Below, piece after piece: positions 31,957 through 41,908 of a stretch of DNA of 64,000 bases. The notes below the pieces were generated by a model. That model was not told where the DNA came from. It saw only the letters and a list, made by a program, of their open reading frames with translations, and did no database searches. A program made the position numbers and the translations under genes. This DNA comes from Billgrantia aerodenitrificans (GTDB lineage Bacteria > Pseudomonadota > Gammaproteobacteria > Pseudomonadales > Halomonadaceae): NCBI RefSeq assembly GCF_021404405.1, contig NZ_JABFTV010000008.1:1-64000 (forward strand), read 5' to 3'. The stretch's first letter is position 1. Each line of letters begins with the position of its first letter.

Positions 31957-33633
31957 TCAACCTCCCGCCGCCACGACGGTCTGCTCCCGCCCTTCGTGCA
32001 AGGCCAGGCGGCGACTGGCCATGGCCATCAGCGCGGGGTGGTGAGTGGCGATGACCAGCGTCCTGCCTTCGTCGCCAAGGCGGCGCAGCGATTCGATGAC
32101 GCGCGCTTCGGTCTCCTCGTCGAGGCTGGCGGTGGGCTCGTCGAGCAGCACCAGCTCGGCATCGGAGAGGAACACCCGCGCCAGCGCCAGGCGCTGCGCC
32201 TGGCCCCCGGAAAGCCCCGAGCCCCGCTCGCCCAGCGGCGTATGGATGCCCTGTGGCAACGCCGCCACCAGCTCGGCCAACCCGGCGTGCACAAGGGCGC
32301 GCTCTAGCTCGGCGTCGCTGGCTTGCGGGGCCGCCAGGCGCAGGTTCTCGGCCAGGCTGCCGTGGATCAGCAGCGGGCGCTGGTCCATCCAGGCGATTCT
32401 CAAGTCGGCCGCAGCGTGGCGCTGCCCCGATGCCGGCGCCACGAATCCCGCCAGCAGCTGCAGCAGCGCCGACTTGCCGGCCCCCGACGCCCCGGTGACG
32501 ACCAGGATGTCGCCCTTCTCGACGACGACGTCCAGCGGACCCAGTACCTGCCCCCGCCCAGGATGAGCCAGGGTTACCGCCTCCAGCGCCACACAGCGCC
32601 CCGCTATCGGCGGCGCACCTGCCGACTCATGCTCGGGCCGCACCGGCTCGTCCAGCAGCGCCAGCATGCCATCGGCGGCGCCCAGGGCCGCGGCCCGGTC
32701 GTGATAGTGCTGGGCCAGGGTGCGCAGCGGCTGGAAGAATTCCGGCGCCAGCAGCAGCACCAGCAGCCCGCTGAACAGGGTCAGCTCCTCGGCCGGGCCG
32801 AACTCGATGTAGCCCAGCAGGCCGAAGCCCACGTAGATGGCCACCACGGCGATGGCCACCGAAGCGAAGAACTCGAGCACCGCCGAGGAGAGAAAGGCCA
32901 CCCGCAGGGTGCGCATGCTGAGGCGGCGATAGTTGTCCGCCGCTGCGTGCACCTCGGTGGCCGCCTCATGGGTGCGGCCGAATAGCTGCAGCGTGGCGAT
33001 GCCCCTCACGCGATCGAGAAAGTGCCCCGAAAGGCGACTCACGGCGACGAACTGGTCGCGATTGAGTCGCTCCGCCCCCATCCCCACCAGGGCCATGAAC
33101 AGCGGGATCAGCGGTGCAGCCAGCAGCAGGAACAGTGCCGCCAGCCAGTCGAGCCACAGCACGACGAGCAGAATCAGCAGCGGAATGGCCACGCACAGTC
33201 GCAGCTGGGGCAGAAAGCGTGCGAAGTAGCCGTCCAGCGCCTCGACCTGCTCGACCAGCTGGTTGGCCAGCCCCGCGGAATGGCGGGCGCCGGCGCGAAC
33301 CGGCCCCATCGCGGCGAGGTGGTCGAGCAGCTCGGCGCGCACCGCGTGGCGAATGCGCAGGCTGGCCAGCTGACCGCTCAGCTCCTGCCCCCACTGGCAC
33401 AGGGCTCGGGTCGCCAGCACCGCCACCAGCATTAGGAAGGCCGAGGTGAGCGATGCCAGTGGCGCGCCATCCACCAGCAGGCGACTGACGATCCACGCCA
33501 GCAAGGCCATCTGGGCGACGGTCAGCGCACCGACAGCGATACCCGTCAGGGCGGCCAACCCCAGCCAGCCGCGCTGACGAGCGGCATGCGCCGCCAGCCA
33601 GCGGCGCGGCGACACCTGGGAGTCGTGGCTCAT
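31957..33633 (-). CDS. cydD: Thiol/haem ABC exporter subunit CydD
   Basis: 558 residues from ATG 33633; a longer frame from 33660 would overlap cydB. Partner of CydC with the same layout: membrane domain with ARHSAGLANQLVEQVEALDG and a C-terminal ATPase domain with Walker A GASGAGKSA (about 378-386), GLSGGQAQRLALARVF and LVLLDEPTASLDEE. The heterodimer keeps the periplasmic thiol balance that cytochrome bd needs. The start lies just behind the end of cydB, so translation is coupled along the operon. Confidence 0.95.
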   Translation of the reverse strand: MSHDSQVSPRRWLAAHAARQRGWLGLAALTGIAVGALTVAQMALLAWIVSRLLVDGAPLASLTSAFLMLVAVLATRALCQWGQELSGQLASLRIRHAVRAELLDHLAAMGPVRAGARHSAGLANQLVEQVEALDGYFARFLPQLRLCVAIPLLILLVVLWLDWLAALFLLLAAPLIPLFMALVGMGAERLNRDQFVAVSRLSGHFLDRVRGIATLQLFGRTHEAATEVHAAADNYRRLSMRTLRVAFLSSAVLEFFASVAIAVVAIYVGFGLLGYIEFGPAEELTLFSGLLVLLLAPEFFQPLRTLAQHYHDRAAALGAADGMLALLDEPVRPEHESAGAPPIAGRCVALEAVTLAHPGRGQVLGPLDVVVEKGDILVVTGASGAGKSALLQLLAGFVAPASGQRHAAADLRIAWMDQRPLLIHGSLAENLRLAAPQASDAELERALVHAGLAELVAALPQGIHTPLGERGSGLSGGQAQRLALARVFLSDAELVLLDEPTASLDEETEARVIESLRRLGDEGRTLVIATHHPALMAMASRRLALHEGREQTVVAAGG

Positions 33634-33637
33634 GGGC

Positions 33638-34648
33638 TCAGTGGTAACCCTCGCCCGCACGCACCTTGCCGCGGAACACCCAGTAGGACCAGAAGGTATA
33701 GCCCAGCACGAAAGGCAGCACGAACAGCACGCCGAGCAGCAGGAACAGCTGCGACTCGGGCGCCGAGGCGGCGTCCCAGATGGTGTAGTTGGGCGGCACC
33801 AGCCAGGGCCACTTGCTCACGATCAGCCCCAGGTAGGTGAAGAAGAACATGCCCAGCGTGGCCATGAACGGCAGCAGCTCACGCTGGCGCTTGACCGCCC
33901 AGTACACGCCATACATGCACAGCAGCGTCAGCGCCGGCAGGATCCAGATCACCTGCAGGTGGCCGAACCAGCGGTCCCACACCACCTCGTTGACCAGCGG
34001 GGTCCAGATACTGATGATGCCGAAGATCACCAGCACCGCCAGCAGCAGCGGCGGCGTGAGCTTGTAGGCCCAGGCCTGGATGTAGCCCTCCGACTTGAGG
34101 ATCAGCCAGGTGGTGCCCAGCAGCGCATAGCCGACCATGATGCCGATGCCGGTGAGCACCGTGAACGGCGTCAGCCAGTCGAAGGCGCCGCCGACGAAGA
34201 CCCCGTTCTGGGTCTCGAAGCCCTGAATGTAGGTACCCACCACGGCGCCCTGGGCGAAAGCCGCCACCGCCGAGCCGCCGCTGAAGGCCAGGTTCCACAG
34301 CCGCCGCCCGCGCCGCTCGCGGCGCGACTTGAAGCGCAGCTCGAAGGCCACCCCGCGGAACACCAGGCCGGCCACCATCAGGAACACGCCGATATAGAGC
34401 GCCGGCAGGAACACCGTATAGACCAGCGGGAAGGCGGCCAGGAAACCGGCCCCGCCCAGCACCAGCCAGGTCTCGTTGCCGTCCCACACCGGTGCCACCG
34501 TGTTCATCATCACGTCGCGGGCGTCCTCGTCCGGGGCGAACGGAAACAGGATACCGAGCCCCAGGTCGAAGCCATCCATCAGCACGTACATCATGATGCC
34601 GAAACCGATGATGAGCGCCCAGATCAAGGACAGATCGAACATTTCCAT
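33638..34648 (-). CDS. cydB: Cytochrome bd (CIO-type) ubiquinol oxidase subunit II
   Basis: 336 residues with about nine membrane helices, the length of the cyanide-insensitive (CioB) type. Marks: YVLMDGFDLGLGILFPF, MMNTVAPVWDGNETWLVLGG and the C-terminal VLPFVLGYTFWSYWVFRGKV. It forms the oxidase dimer with subunit I in the inner membrane. It begins 3 bases after cydA. Confidence 0.96.
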   Translation of the reverse strand: MEMFDLSLIWALIIGFGIMMYVLMDGFDLGLGILFPFAPDEDARDVMMNTVAPVWDGNETWLVLGGAGFLAAFPLVYTVFLPALYIGVFLMVAGLVFRGVAFELRFKSRRERRGRRLWNLAFSGGSAVAAFAQGAVVGTYIQGFETQNGVFVGGAFDWLTPFTVLTGIGIMVGYALLGTTWLILKSEGYIQAWAYKLTPPLLLAVLVIFGIISIWTPLVNEVVWDRWFGHLQVIWILPALTLLCMYGVYWAVKRQRELLPFMATLGMFFFTYLGLIVSKWPWLVPPNYTIWDAASAPESQLFLLLGVLFVLPFVLGYTFWSYWVFRGKVRAGEGYH

Positions 34649-34651
34649 GGC

Positions 34652-36064
34652 TCAGCTCTCCCCTTTGGCGGGATTGTCGTCGAAGGGCGTGTGGGTGGCC
34701 GACCAGGGCCGCTTGGGCGTCTCGAAGTCGTCGACCATCTTCTCCTCTTCCTTCGGCTCCATGCCGTAGCGAATCACTCGCGTCAGGTAGTAGGTGCCGG
34801 CGTAGAAGATGATGCCGTAGACGGTGACGTAGCCGATCAGCGTGAACAACGCCATGCCACCGGTGAGCGAAGGCGTCACCCCCTCTGCATGGGTCATGAA
34901 CTCATAGACCAGCCACGGTGCCCGGCCCGACTCGGTGGTGATCCAGCCGGCCAGCACGGCTATGAAGGGCGTCACCGACATCAGCCGCAGGGTCTGCAGG
35001 TAGCGGCGCGACTGGTAGAGCCTGCCGCCGCGGCGCAAATAGAGCCCCACCAGCGAGACGGCGATCATCAGGAAACCGATGCCGACCATCACCCGGAACG
35101 ACCAGAACACCAGGGCGACGGGCGGCTGCTCCTCGGGTGGTGCCTCGAGTATTCCGGGCACCTCACCATACAGCTCGTGGGTCAGGATCAGGCTGGCCGC
35201 GTAGGGAATGCCGATCTCGAAACGGTTCTGCTGGGCCGCCTGGTCGGGCCAGGCGAAGAGCAGGAAGGGAGCGCCCTCTTTGGTTTCCCAGTTGCCCTCC
35301 ATGGCCGCCAGCTTGGTCGGCTGGTACTCCAGGGTGTTGAGGCCGTGCAGATCACCGACGAAGGCCTGGGTCGGCGTCAGCACCAGCAGCAGCCACATGC
35401 ACATCGACAGCGCCTTGCGGTTGGCCTCCACGTCGCGCCCGATCAGCAGGTACCAGGCGCTGACCCCGGCTACGACGAAGCCGCCGGTGATGAACGAGGC
35501 CATGGCCATGTGGGCGAAACGATACGGGAACGAGGGGTTGAAGATCGCCTCGAACCACGAGGTGACACGGAACACACCGTCGATGAACTCGACCCCCGCC
35601 GGTGTATGCATCCAACTGTTGGCCGCCAGGATCCAGAAGGTCGAGATGAAGGTGCCGAGCGCCACCATGGCAGCGGCGAACAGGTGCACCCCCGGTGGCA
35701 CCCTCCCCCGGCCGAACAGCAGCACGCCGAGGAAGGCGGCTTCGAGGAAGAAGGCGGTGACCACCTCGTAGCTCAGCAACGGCCCGATGAAGTTGGCGCT
35801 GGCCTGGGAGAAGTTGCTCCAGTTGGTGCCGAACTGGAAGGACATCACGATGCCCGACACCACCCCCATACCGAAGGCGACGGCGAACACCTTGGTCCAC
35901 AGATAGGCCAGACGGTCCCATGCCGGATTGCGCGTCTTGTAGAACAGCGCATGCAGCAAGGTGATGTAGGACGCCAGACCGATGGTGAAGACCGGAAAGA
36001 TGGCGTGAAACGAGACGACAAAGGCAAACTGAATACGCGACAGCAGTACGGGATCAAGCTCCAT
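34652..36064 (-). CDS. cydA: Cytochrome bd (CIO-type) ubiquinol oxidase subunit I
   Basis: 470 residues from ATG 36064, chosen because AGAGG stands before it and the family start MELDPVLLSRIQFAF follows; an open frame runs further upstream without family character. Haem ligand His in SFHAIFPVF, GLNTLEYQPTKLAAMEGNWE and GWITTESGRAPWLVYEF are typical. The Q-loop is short, as in CioA. The enzyme oxidises quinol and reduces oxygen to water without proton pumping, with high oxygen affinity or cyanide resistance. First gene of cydABDC; the 294 bases upstream hold its promoter but no clear regulator box was found. Confidence 0.96.
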   Translation of the reverse strand: MELDPVLLSRIQFAFVVSFHAIFPVFTIGLASYITLLHALFYKTRNPAWDRLAYLWTKVFAVAFGMGVVSGIVMSFQFGTNWSNFSQASANFIGPLLSYEVVTAFFLEAAFLGVLLFGRGRVPPGVHLFAAAMVALGTFISTFWILAANSWMHTPAGVEFIDGVFRVTSWFEAIFNPSFPYRFAHMAMASFITGGFVVAGVSAWYLLIGRDVEANRKALSMCMWLLLVLTPTQAFVGDLHGLNTLEYQPTKLAAMEGNWETKEGAPFLLFAWPDQAAQQNRFEIGIPYAASLILTHELYGEVPGILEAPPEEQPPVALVFWSFRVMVGIGFLMIAVSLVGLYLRRGGRLYQSRRYLQTLRLMSVTPFIAVLAGWITTESGRAPWLVYEFMTHAEGVTPSLTGGMALFTLIGYVTVYGIIFYAGTYYLTRVIRYGMEPKEEEKMVDDFETPKRPWSATHTPFDDNPAKGES

Positions 36065-36358
36065 GACGTACCTCTTGGCTGCAGAAGAGTCGACGTCTCG
36101 AGGCATGCGAAGGCACGGGGAGTGCGTTGTTGGGCTTCGGCCATGTCCCTCCTGGACATGACGTGACGCATTCCACCTCGACACACAGCTAGAGCCTAGA
36201 ACAGGGAGTGCGGTGAGGCTTACTCGCTTACAAAAGCCTACACGACACAATGCTGTTCCAGGTCAATGCATTCCGCTACGTCTTGTGCTTGTGCGGTAAA
36301 GATTACTCGATGCAGATGCACCTTCATCTGTGTCGGGTTGTCGCAGCCGACCGTGGGG

Positions 36359-37360
36359 CTATCCACCGCCCTGCACGACCAACCGCACCATGAACGCGGT
36401 ATAGCCGACGAACATCGCCAGCAGCATGGCCCCCTCGAGCCGGTTGATGCGCCCCGGACGCCCCTTCCAGCCGATGGCGAATACCGTCATCAGTACCGTC
36501 ATCACCGTCATCAGGCTCCAGTCGCGCAACAGCACTTCCCCGCCCACCTCGATGGGGCGTATCACCGCGGCAAGGCCTACCACACCCAGGGTGTTGAACA
36601 GGTTGGAACCCACCACGTTGCCCACCACGAGATCGTGCTCGCCGCGTCGCAGCGCACTGATGGAGGAAGCCAGTTCCGGCAGCGAGGTGCCGACAGCCAC
36701 GATGGTCAAGCCGATGATCAAGTCGCTGACACCGAAGCCCAGGGCGATCTCCACCGCGCCCCACACCAGCACGCGCGAGCTCAGCACCAGCAGGGCCAGG
36801 CCGACGAAGGTCCAGATCAGTCCGGCACGCAGCGACATGGGATGCGCCGCCAGGCTCTCCTCGGTGTCGGTCGCCAGCGCATCGCTGCCGTCACGCCGAG
36901 CCTGCCAGATGCTGAAGCCGATCATGGCGGCCAGCAGCGTCAGCAGCAGGCTGCCTTCGAGCCGCCCGATCATCCCGCCCCACATCAGCAGCGCCGAGAG
37001 CAGCGTGACGCCGACCAGCAGCGGCAGCTCGCGGCGAATCACGCTGGAGTGCACCGCCAGCGGCGTGATGACCGCCATGAGCCCCAGGATCATGCCGATA
37101 TTGGCGATGTTGGAGCCATAACCGTTGCCCAGCGCCAGCCCCGGGTTGCCCTGCCCCGCGGCCAGCGCCGACACCATCAGCTCCGGCGCCGAGGTACCGA
37201 AACCGATTACCAGCATACCCACCAGCAGCGGCGACACCCCCAACCGTCGCGATGTCGCTGCCGCCCCATCCACGAAGCGCTCCGCGCTCCACACCAACAG
37301 CACCAAGCCTGCTGCCACGGCAACCAGGGGAAGCAACAATTTCATCTCCTCGGGGAACAT
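36359..37360 (-). CDS. Calcium/sodium antiporter (CaCA family, YrbG-like)
   Basis: 333 residues, about ten membrane helices in two inverted halves. The two alpha-repeats are clear: GFGTSAPELMVSA...GNGYGSNIANIG in the first half and AVGTSLPELASSI...VVGNVVGSNLFNTLGV in the second, which supply the ion site. Such proteins exchange calcium for sodium or protons across the inner membrane, useful to a salt-adapted cell. The start may be 37360 or the ATG at 37345 five codons later; neither has an ideal ribosome site. Confidence 0.92.
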   Translation of the reverse strand: MFPEEMKLLLPLVAVAAGLVLLVWSAERFVDGAAATSRRLGVSPLLVGMLVIGFGTSAPELMVSALAAGQGNPGLALGNGYGSNIANIGMILGLMAVITPLAVHSSVIRRELPLLVGVTLLSALLMWGGMIGRLEGSLLLTLLAAMIGFSIWQARRDGSDALATDTEESLAAHPMSLRAGLIWTFVGLALLVLSSRVLVWGAVEIALGFGVSDLIIGLTIVAVGTSLPELASSISALRRGEHDLVVGNVVGSNLFNTLGVVGLAAVIRPIEVGGEVLLRDWSLMTVMTVLMTVFAIGWKGRPGRINRLEGAMLLAMFVGYTAFMVRLVVQGGG

Positions 37361-37429
37361 TCAGGGTCGAATGTTTGTATATGGTAGGCACGACGTCAAC
37401 GTGTCACACTTCCGTATGGCCTGCATCAT

Positions 37430-38827
37430 TTGAATGACAGCGTGCCCCTCGCTTATCTCAGTCATCGAGTCGTCGCTCAAGTGCTCAATCAGCCCCTCCG
37501 CTTTCTGCCCGTTCCCGGTGAACCTCAGGTCGACCAGGCACCGCCCGAGGTACGTACTTCGCGTCGACGCCTGCGCGCCTGCCACGAGTGCGATTGGCTG
37601 GTGGCCCTGCCGCCGCTGCGGCCTGGCCAGAAGGCGGACTGTCCTCGCTGCGGCCACACGTTGGCTACGCGTCACCATCGTCCGGCTCAGCGCAGCATGG
37701 CGTTGGCGCTGGCGGCCATGGTTGCCCTGCTGCTGGCGATCTCCTTCCCCTTCGTCAGCTTCAACGCAGGGGGTATTGGCAACCGCATCGAATTGACGCA
37801 AACGGCCACCACCCTGATCGGCTTTCACCAGCCGCTGGTCGCCATTGCAGTGATCCTGACCATCGCCGTGCTGCCTGGGCTCTACCTGCTCGGCGTGATC
37901 TGGTTGCAGTTGGGCCTGCTGCAGGGCCAGCCGCTTCCTGCCAGCCGTGCCATTGCCCGCTCTCTGGCCCATCTGAACCCCTGGATGATGGCCGACGTCT
38001 TCATCATCGGGGCGCTGGTCAGCCTGATCAAGGTGGCGGGCCTGGCCCAGATCGAGCTGGGACTCTCGTTCTGGGCTTTTTGCGCCTTCGCGTTGCTGCT
38101 GCTGTTCACCACCCAGTCGATCGATTCGGACTGGATGTGGTTTTCGCTGGCCGGCGAGCCCCAGGCGCCTGAGGGCGCCCGTACCGGAACTACCGCCGCC
38201 GCACAGGGTCTGACTGGCTGCCCCACCTGCGGCCTGGTCAACCGGCTAGATGCCAACGGGCGTGGCCACTGCAGTCGCTGCGGCGAACGGCTGCGCGCCC
38301 GCCTGCCGCACAGCCTGCAACGCACCTGGGCTCTGCTGGCCACTGCCGCTCTGATGTACATACCGGCCAACGTCTACCCCATCATGACCACCACCAGCCT
38401 GGGCCACAGTAGCCCTTCGACCATCATCGGCGGCGTGGTGGAGCTGATCCAGATGGGCTCCTGGCCGGTCGCCGCGGTGATCTTCGTGGCTAGCGTGATC
38501 GTTCCCGTGGGCAAGCTGGTGGCGCTCTCCTGGCTGTGTCTGGTGGTCAAGCGCAGCGGCGAGCTCAATGCCGCCAGCCGCACCTGGCTCTATCGCGTCA
38601 CCGAGTTCATCGGCCGCTGGTCGATGATCGACGTCTTCGTGGTCGCCATCCTGGTGGCCCTGATTCGTGCCGGTTCGCTGATGTCGGTCACCCCCGGCCC
38701 CGCGGCGCTGGCCTTCGGTGCAGTGGTGATACTGACCATGCTGGCCGCCATGACCTTCGACCCAAGACTGATCTGGGACACGCCCCCGGCGCATGACCCG
38801 GACACTACGCAAGGAACCTCTGGATGA
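37430..38827 (+). CDS. pqiA: Paraquat-inducible protein A (PqiA-like)
   Basis: 465 residues from TTG 37430, the best available start but not certain. Two related halves, each with a zinc-ribbon type CxxC pair (RACHECDW...DCPRCGHT and GCPTCGLV...HCSRCGER) followed by four membrane helices; the second half holds YPIMTTTSLGHSSPSTIIGG, typical of PqiA. It is the inner-membrane partner of the PqiB MCE tunnel that spans the periplasm and is thought to move lipids. Stop and start of pqiB overlap by four bases. Confidence 0.93.
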   Translation: MNDSVPLAYLSHRVVAQVLNQPLRFLPVPGEPQVDQAPPEVRTSRRRLRACHECDWLVALPPLRPGQKADCPRCGHTLATRHHRPAQRSMALALAAMVALLLAISFPFVSFNAGGIGNRIELTQTATTLIGFHQPLVAIAVILTIAVLPGLYLLGVIWLQLGLLQGQPLPASRAIARSLAHLNPWMMADVFIIGALVSLIKVAGLAQIELGLSFWAFCAFALLLLFTTQSIDSDWMWFSLAGEPQAPEGARTGTTAAAQGLTGCPTCGLVNRLDANGRGHCSRCGERLRARLPHSLQRTWALLATAALMYIPANVYPIMTTTSLGHSSPSTIIGGVVELIQMGSWPVAAVIFVASVIVPVGKLVALSWLCLVVKRSGELNAASRTWLYRVTEFIGRWSMIDVFVVAILVALIRAGSLMSVTPGPAALAFGAVVILTMLAAMTFDPRLIWDTPPAHDPDTTQGTSG

Positions 38828-40500
38828 GCGATACCCCTCGTGACGACGGGGCCACCCGCGACATGCACCGCGCCAGAGCCACCCCGCAGCGACGCCTGTC
38901 GCCGATCTGGATCGTGCCCATCGTGGCGATCCTGATCGGGTTGTGGCTGGTCTACGACAACTATCGCAGCCGTGGCCCGCTGATCACCCTCACCATGAGC
39001 AATGCCGAGGGCATCGAGGCCGGCAGCACGCTGATCAAGACCCGTAACGTCGAGGTGGGCCGGGTCGAGCGCGTGCAGCTCTCCGAGGATCTTTCTCATA
39101 CCGTGATCACGGCACGCATGGCGCCCAATACCGACGCCATGCTCACCGAAGGCAGCCGCTTCTGGGTGGTGAAACCACGCATCGGACGCGAAGGCATCAG
39201 CGGCCTGGGCACGGTGCTCTCCGGTGCCTTCATTCAGCTCCAGCCCGGCAGCGGCGAGCCCGGCCAGCGCGAGTTTCAGGTCAGCGACCAGCCGCCCGTG
39301 GCCTCCGCCGATGCGCCAGGACTGCGCATCAACCTGATCAGTCAGCTCGGCAACTCGTTGCGCCCGGGGGATCCGGTGACCTATCAGGGCTACACCGTGG
39401 GCCGCGTGGAGGAAGTCGATTTCGATGCCGATTCGCGGCGCATGCATCAGCGTGTCTTCATCGAGACCCCCTACGACCGCCTGGTGACAGACAGCACCCG
39501 CTTCTGGTCGGCCAGCGGTATCGACCTGCGTCTCGATGCCGACGGCATCCGCGTCAACGTGGAGTCGCTCGAAGCCCTGCTCGGCGGCGGCGTCACTTTC
39601 GGCGAGCCGGAAGACCTGCCGCGCGGCAGGCCGGTGGAGAACGATGCCACCTTCAACCTCTATGCCGACGAGGAGAGTGCCCGCCAGGGCACCTTCAACC
39701 GTTACCTTGAGTACGTGCTGCTGGTCGAGGACAGCGTGCGTGGGCTCTCCCGAGGTGCGCCGGTGGAATTCCGCGGCGTACGCGTCGGCACCGTGGCCGC
39801 CGTACCCTGGCAGTTCACTGCCGAGCAACCGGGCACGCGCAACGGCTTCGCCATTCCGGTGCTGATTCGCATCGAACCGCAGCGACTCGGCATCGAGAAT
39901 CAGCAGCTCGATCTCGAAGAGTGGGACGAACGCTTCAAGCGTCTCTTCGGTACCGGCCTGCGCGCCTCGCTCAAGTCGGGCAATCTGCTCACCGGCGCCA
40001 TGTTCGTCGACATCAACTTCTACCGCGACGAGGCGGCGCAATACGTGGCGGAGACCTTCAGCGAGCGTACGGTCTTCCCCACCACCTCGGCCGGCTTCGC
40101 CCAGATCGAATCTCAGATCACCGCGCTGCTGGACAAGCTCAACGCACTGGAAGTCGAGCCGCTGCTGGCCGGTCTCCAGCGCAACCTGAGCGCCTCCGAG
40201 GCGATGCTGGACGAAGTGCGCGGCCTGACGAGTTCGCTGCAGGGTATGCTCGACGACCCGGGCACGCGCAGCCTGCCGGGCAACCTCAATGCCTCGCTGG
40301 AAGCGCTGCGCGAGACGCTGGAAGGCCTCTCGCCCGACTCCAGCGCCTATCGCGAGCTGACCGCCACCGCCGAGCGCCTGGAGCGCCTGATGCGCGACCT
40401 GCAGCCGGTGACGCGCACGCTCAACGAGAATCCTCGCGCCTTGCTGTTCGACAGCCTGGACACCGAGGATCCGGTGCCGAGAGCGCCGCGAGGCAACTGA
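38824..40500 (+). CDS. pqiB: MCE-domain lipid tunnel protein PqiB
   Basis: 558 residues. One N-terminal membrane helix (about 27-45, IWIVPIVAILIGLWLVYDNY), then three MCE domains (repeated pattern GLRINLISQLGNSLRPGDPV, YQGYTVGRVEEVDFD; GAPVEFRGVRVGTVAAVPW) and a long C-terminal helical part (about 420-530). In PqiB that part forms the coiled tunnel through the periplasm. It moves lipids between inner and outer membrane together with PqiA and PqiC. Length agrees with E. coli PqiB. Confidence 0.95.
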   Translation: MSDTPRDDGATRDMHRARATPQRRLSPIWIVPIVAILIGLWLVYDNYRSRGPLITLTMSNAEGIEAGSTLIKTRNVEVGRVERVQLSEDLSHTVITARMAPNTDAMLTEGSRFWVVKPRIGREGISGLGTVLSGAFIQLQPGSGEPGQREFQVSDQPPVASADAPGLRINLISQLGNSLRPGDPVTYQGYTVGRVEEVDFDADSRRMHQRVFIETPYDRLVTDSTRFWSASGIDLRLDADGIRVNVESLEALLGGGVTFGEPEDLPRGRPVENDATFNLYADEESARQGTFNRYLEYVLLVEDSVRGLSRGAPVEFRGVRVGTVAAVPWQFTAEQPGTRNGFAIPVLIRIEPQRLGIENQQLDLEEWDERFKRLFGTGLRASLKSGNLLTGAMFVDINFYRDEAAQYVAETFSERTVFPTTSAGFAQIESQITALLDKLNALEVEPLLAGLQRNLSASEAMLDEVRGLTSSLQGMLDDPGTRSLPGNLNASLEALRETLEGLSPDSSAYRELTATAERLERLMRDLQPVTRTLNENPRALLFDSLDTEDPVPRAPRGN

Positions 40501-40558
40501 ACGAGAGGCAGACGCCAGTGAACGATGTTGAACGCAACCCATTGAAACGGAGAGCTGC

Positions 40559-41146
40559 ATGAAGTGGATGTCCCGGTTCGCGCTGCTGACGAGCCTGCTC
40601 GTGCTCGTCGGCTGCGCCACCTCCACCACCCCGGCCAACCGCTACATGCTGCCCGATAGCGCCACGGCGCCATCGGGTGGCAGGCCGGCGGCGGGCCACC
40701 TGCTGATCGTGCAGCCGCCGCGGCTGGCCCACTACCTGGACGTCGACGGCATCGTGCTGCAGCTCGACGACATTTCGCTCAATGCCGCCCGTCAGCACCT
40801 GTGGGCCGAGCCGCTGGGCCGCCAGTTGGAGCGCAGCCTGCGGGCACTTCTGGCGGAGCAGCTAACCGACACCCGCATCATGCGCGACGAGGCCAGCCTC
40901 GGGCGCAGCGAGGCCCTGCGCCTGCGCCTCGAGGTGGATCGCTTCCAGGGACGTCATGACGGCCTGGCCATCGCCAGTGGACAGTGGCAGCTGCTGGCAG
41001 CGGACGGCCGCCTGCTGGCCATGGAGCGCTTCCATGTCGAGACGCAGCTCGAAGACGACGGCTACCCTGCCCTGGTCCGCGCCCTGGGGCGCAGTTGGGA
41101 CCGGGTGGCCAGCGAGATCGCCGATGGCGTCGTGCGCTATCGTTAG
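40559..41146 (+). CDS. pqiC: Outer-membrane lipoprotein PqiC
   Basis: 195 residues. Lipoprotein signal with lipobox VLVGC (Cys20). The body has the ABC-type transport auxiliary pattern (RYMLPDS, LLIVQPPRLAHYLD, AEPLGRQLERSLRALL) of the PqiC/YmbA family, which caps the PqiB tunnel at the outer membrane. It lies 58 bases after pqiB with ribosome site GGAGA, last gene of pqiABC. Confidence 0.92.
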   Translation: MKWMSRFALLTSLLVLVGCATSTTPANRYMLPDSATAPSGGRPAAGHLLIVQPPRLAHYLDVDGIVLQLDDISLNAARQHLWAEPLGRQLERSLRALLAEQLTDTRIMRDEASLGRSEALRLRLEVDRFQGRHDGLAIASGQWQLLAADGRLLAMERFHVETQLEDDGYPALVRALGRSWDRVASEIADGVVRYR

Positions 41147-41226
41147 GCGTGTAGGAGCGGTAGTTATCGCCTAGTCTCATAGAGCCGGACCCGGTACTGG
41201 AACCGAAACGCTTGCAAGGACGAACC

Positions 41227-41754
41227 ATGTCGGCCAAGACAGATACCTCGACGCCCACGGACACCGCCATCGAGCACGAAACCGCCGAGACCTTGCTCAG
41301 CCTCGTCAGGCGGCTGGAGCATGAGCTGCTGGCCGCCCTCGACGCGGATTCCCCGCAGCAAGCCGTCGAGCCCCTGCTGACCAGCGTCGAATGTCTCGAT
41401 GAACTCGATACGGCCCTGGCAGAGCTCGATTCCCAGGTGACCGGCCCGCTCGTGCAACGCCTGCGACTCGGGTTGGATCGACTGGCCTGCGACCTGCACC
41501 GGCGTGGCGGCTGGCAGCATCTGGACGAGGCGCAGCGACGTACGTTGCTCGCTCGTCATGCAAAAGGGCTCACCCAGTTCGACGGCATCGGCCCGGCAAG
41601 CGCCGAAGTGCTTTTCCTGCACGGCATCAGCGACCCCGAGCGGCTCTGCCAATCGGAACCCGATGCACTCGATGACATCGAAGGGCTGAACGCAGCCGTT
41701 CTCGCCCGACTCAAGCGCGAACTCGAAGCCATGAGGAAAACCCGGGCAGAATAG
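41227..41754 (+). CDS. Helix-hairpin-helix domain protein
   Basis: 175 residues from ATG 41227. The first 110 residues are helical and acidic with no known domain. The C-terminal part holds a helix-hairpin-helix motif (LTQFDGIGPASAEVLFLHGI) and a second one (LDDIEGLNAAVLARLKRELE), as in proteins that bind DNA without sequence preference. It might touch DNA repair or structure, but nothing more specific can be said. It stands alone between pqiC and rhlE. Confidence 0.7.
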   Translation: MSAKTDTSTPTDTAIEHETAETLLSLVRRLEHELLAALDADSPQQAVEPLLTSVECLDELDTALAELDSQVTGPLVQRLRLGLDRLACDLHRRGGWQHLDEAQRRTLLARHAKGLTQFDGIGPASAEVLFLHGISDPERLCQSEPDALDDIEGLNAAVLARLKRELEAMRKTRAE

Positions 41755-41908
41755 CTGCAGTGCGAACCATAAGCTGGCATAATGCCGGCACGCGGCGACT
41801 CGTGGTCCCTCCTGCCGCGCCCCTGAACCGAATTTCTCACGTCTTGGCCCGGGACTGGCCATGTGCAGATCGCACATGGCGCGGCGAAGACGTATCTGCG
41901 GAGACCGC

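Noticed and set aside
33632..36166. Long open frame of 844 codons on the plus strand
   Set aside because: Antisense of cydBA; low-complexity His/Gln/Arg-rich translation without any domain.
37430..37972. Alternative frames at the pqiA start (ATG 37434)
   Set aside because: That ATG is out of frame with the conserved zinc-ribbon sequence, so TTG 37430 was kept despite being a rare start.
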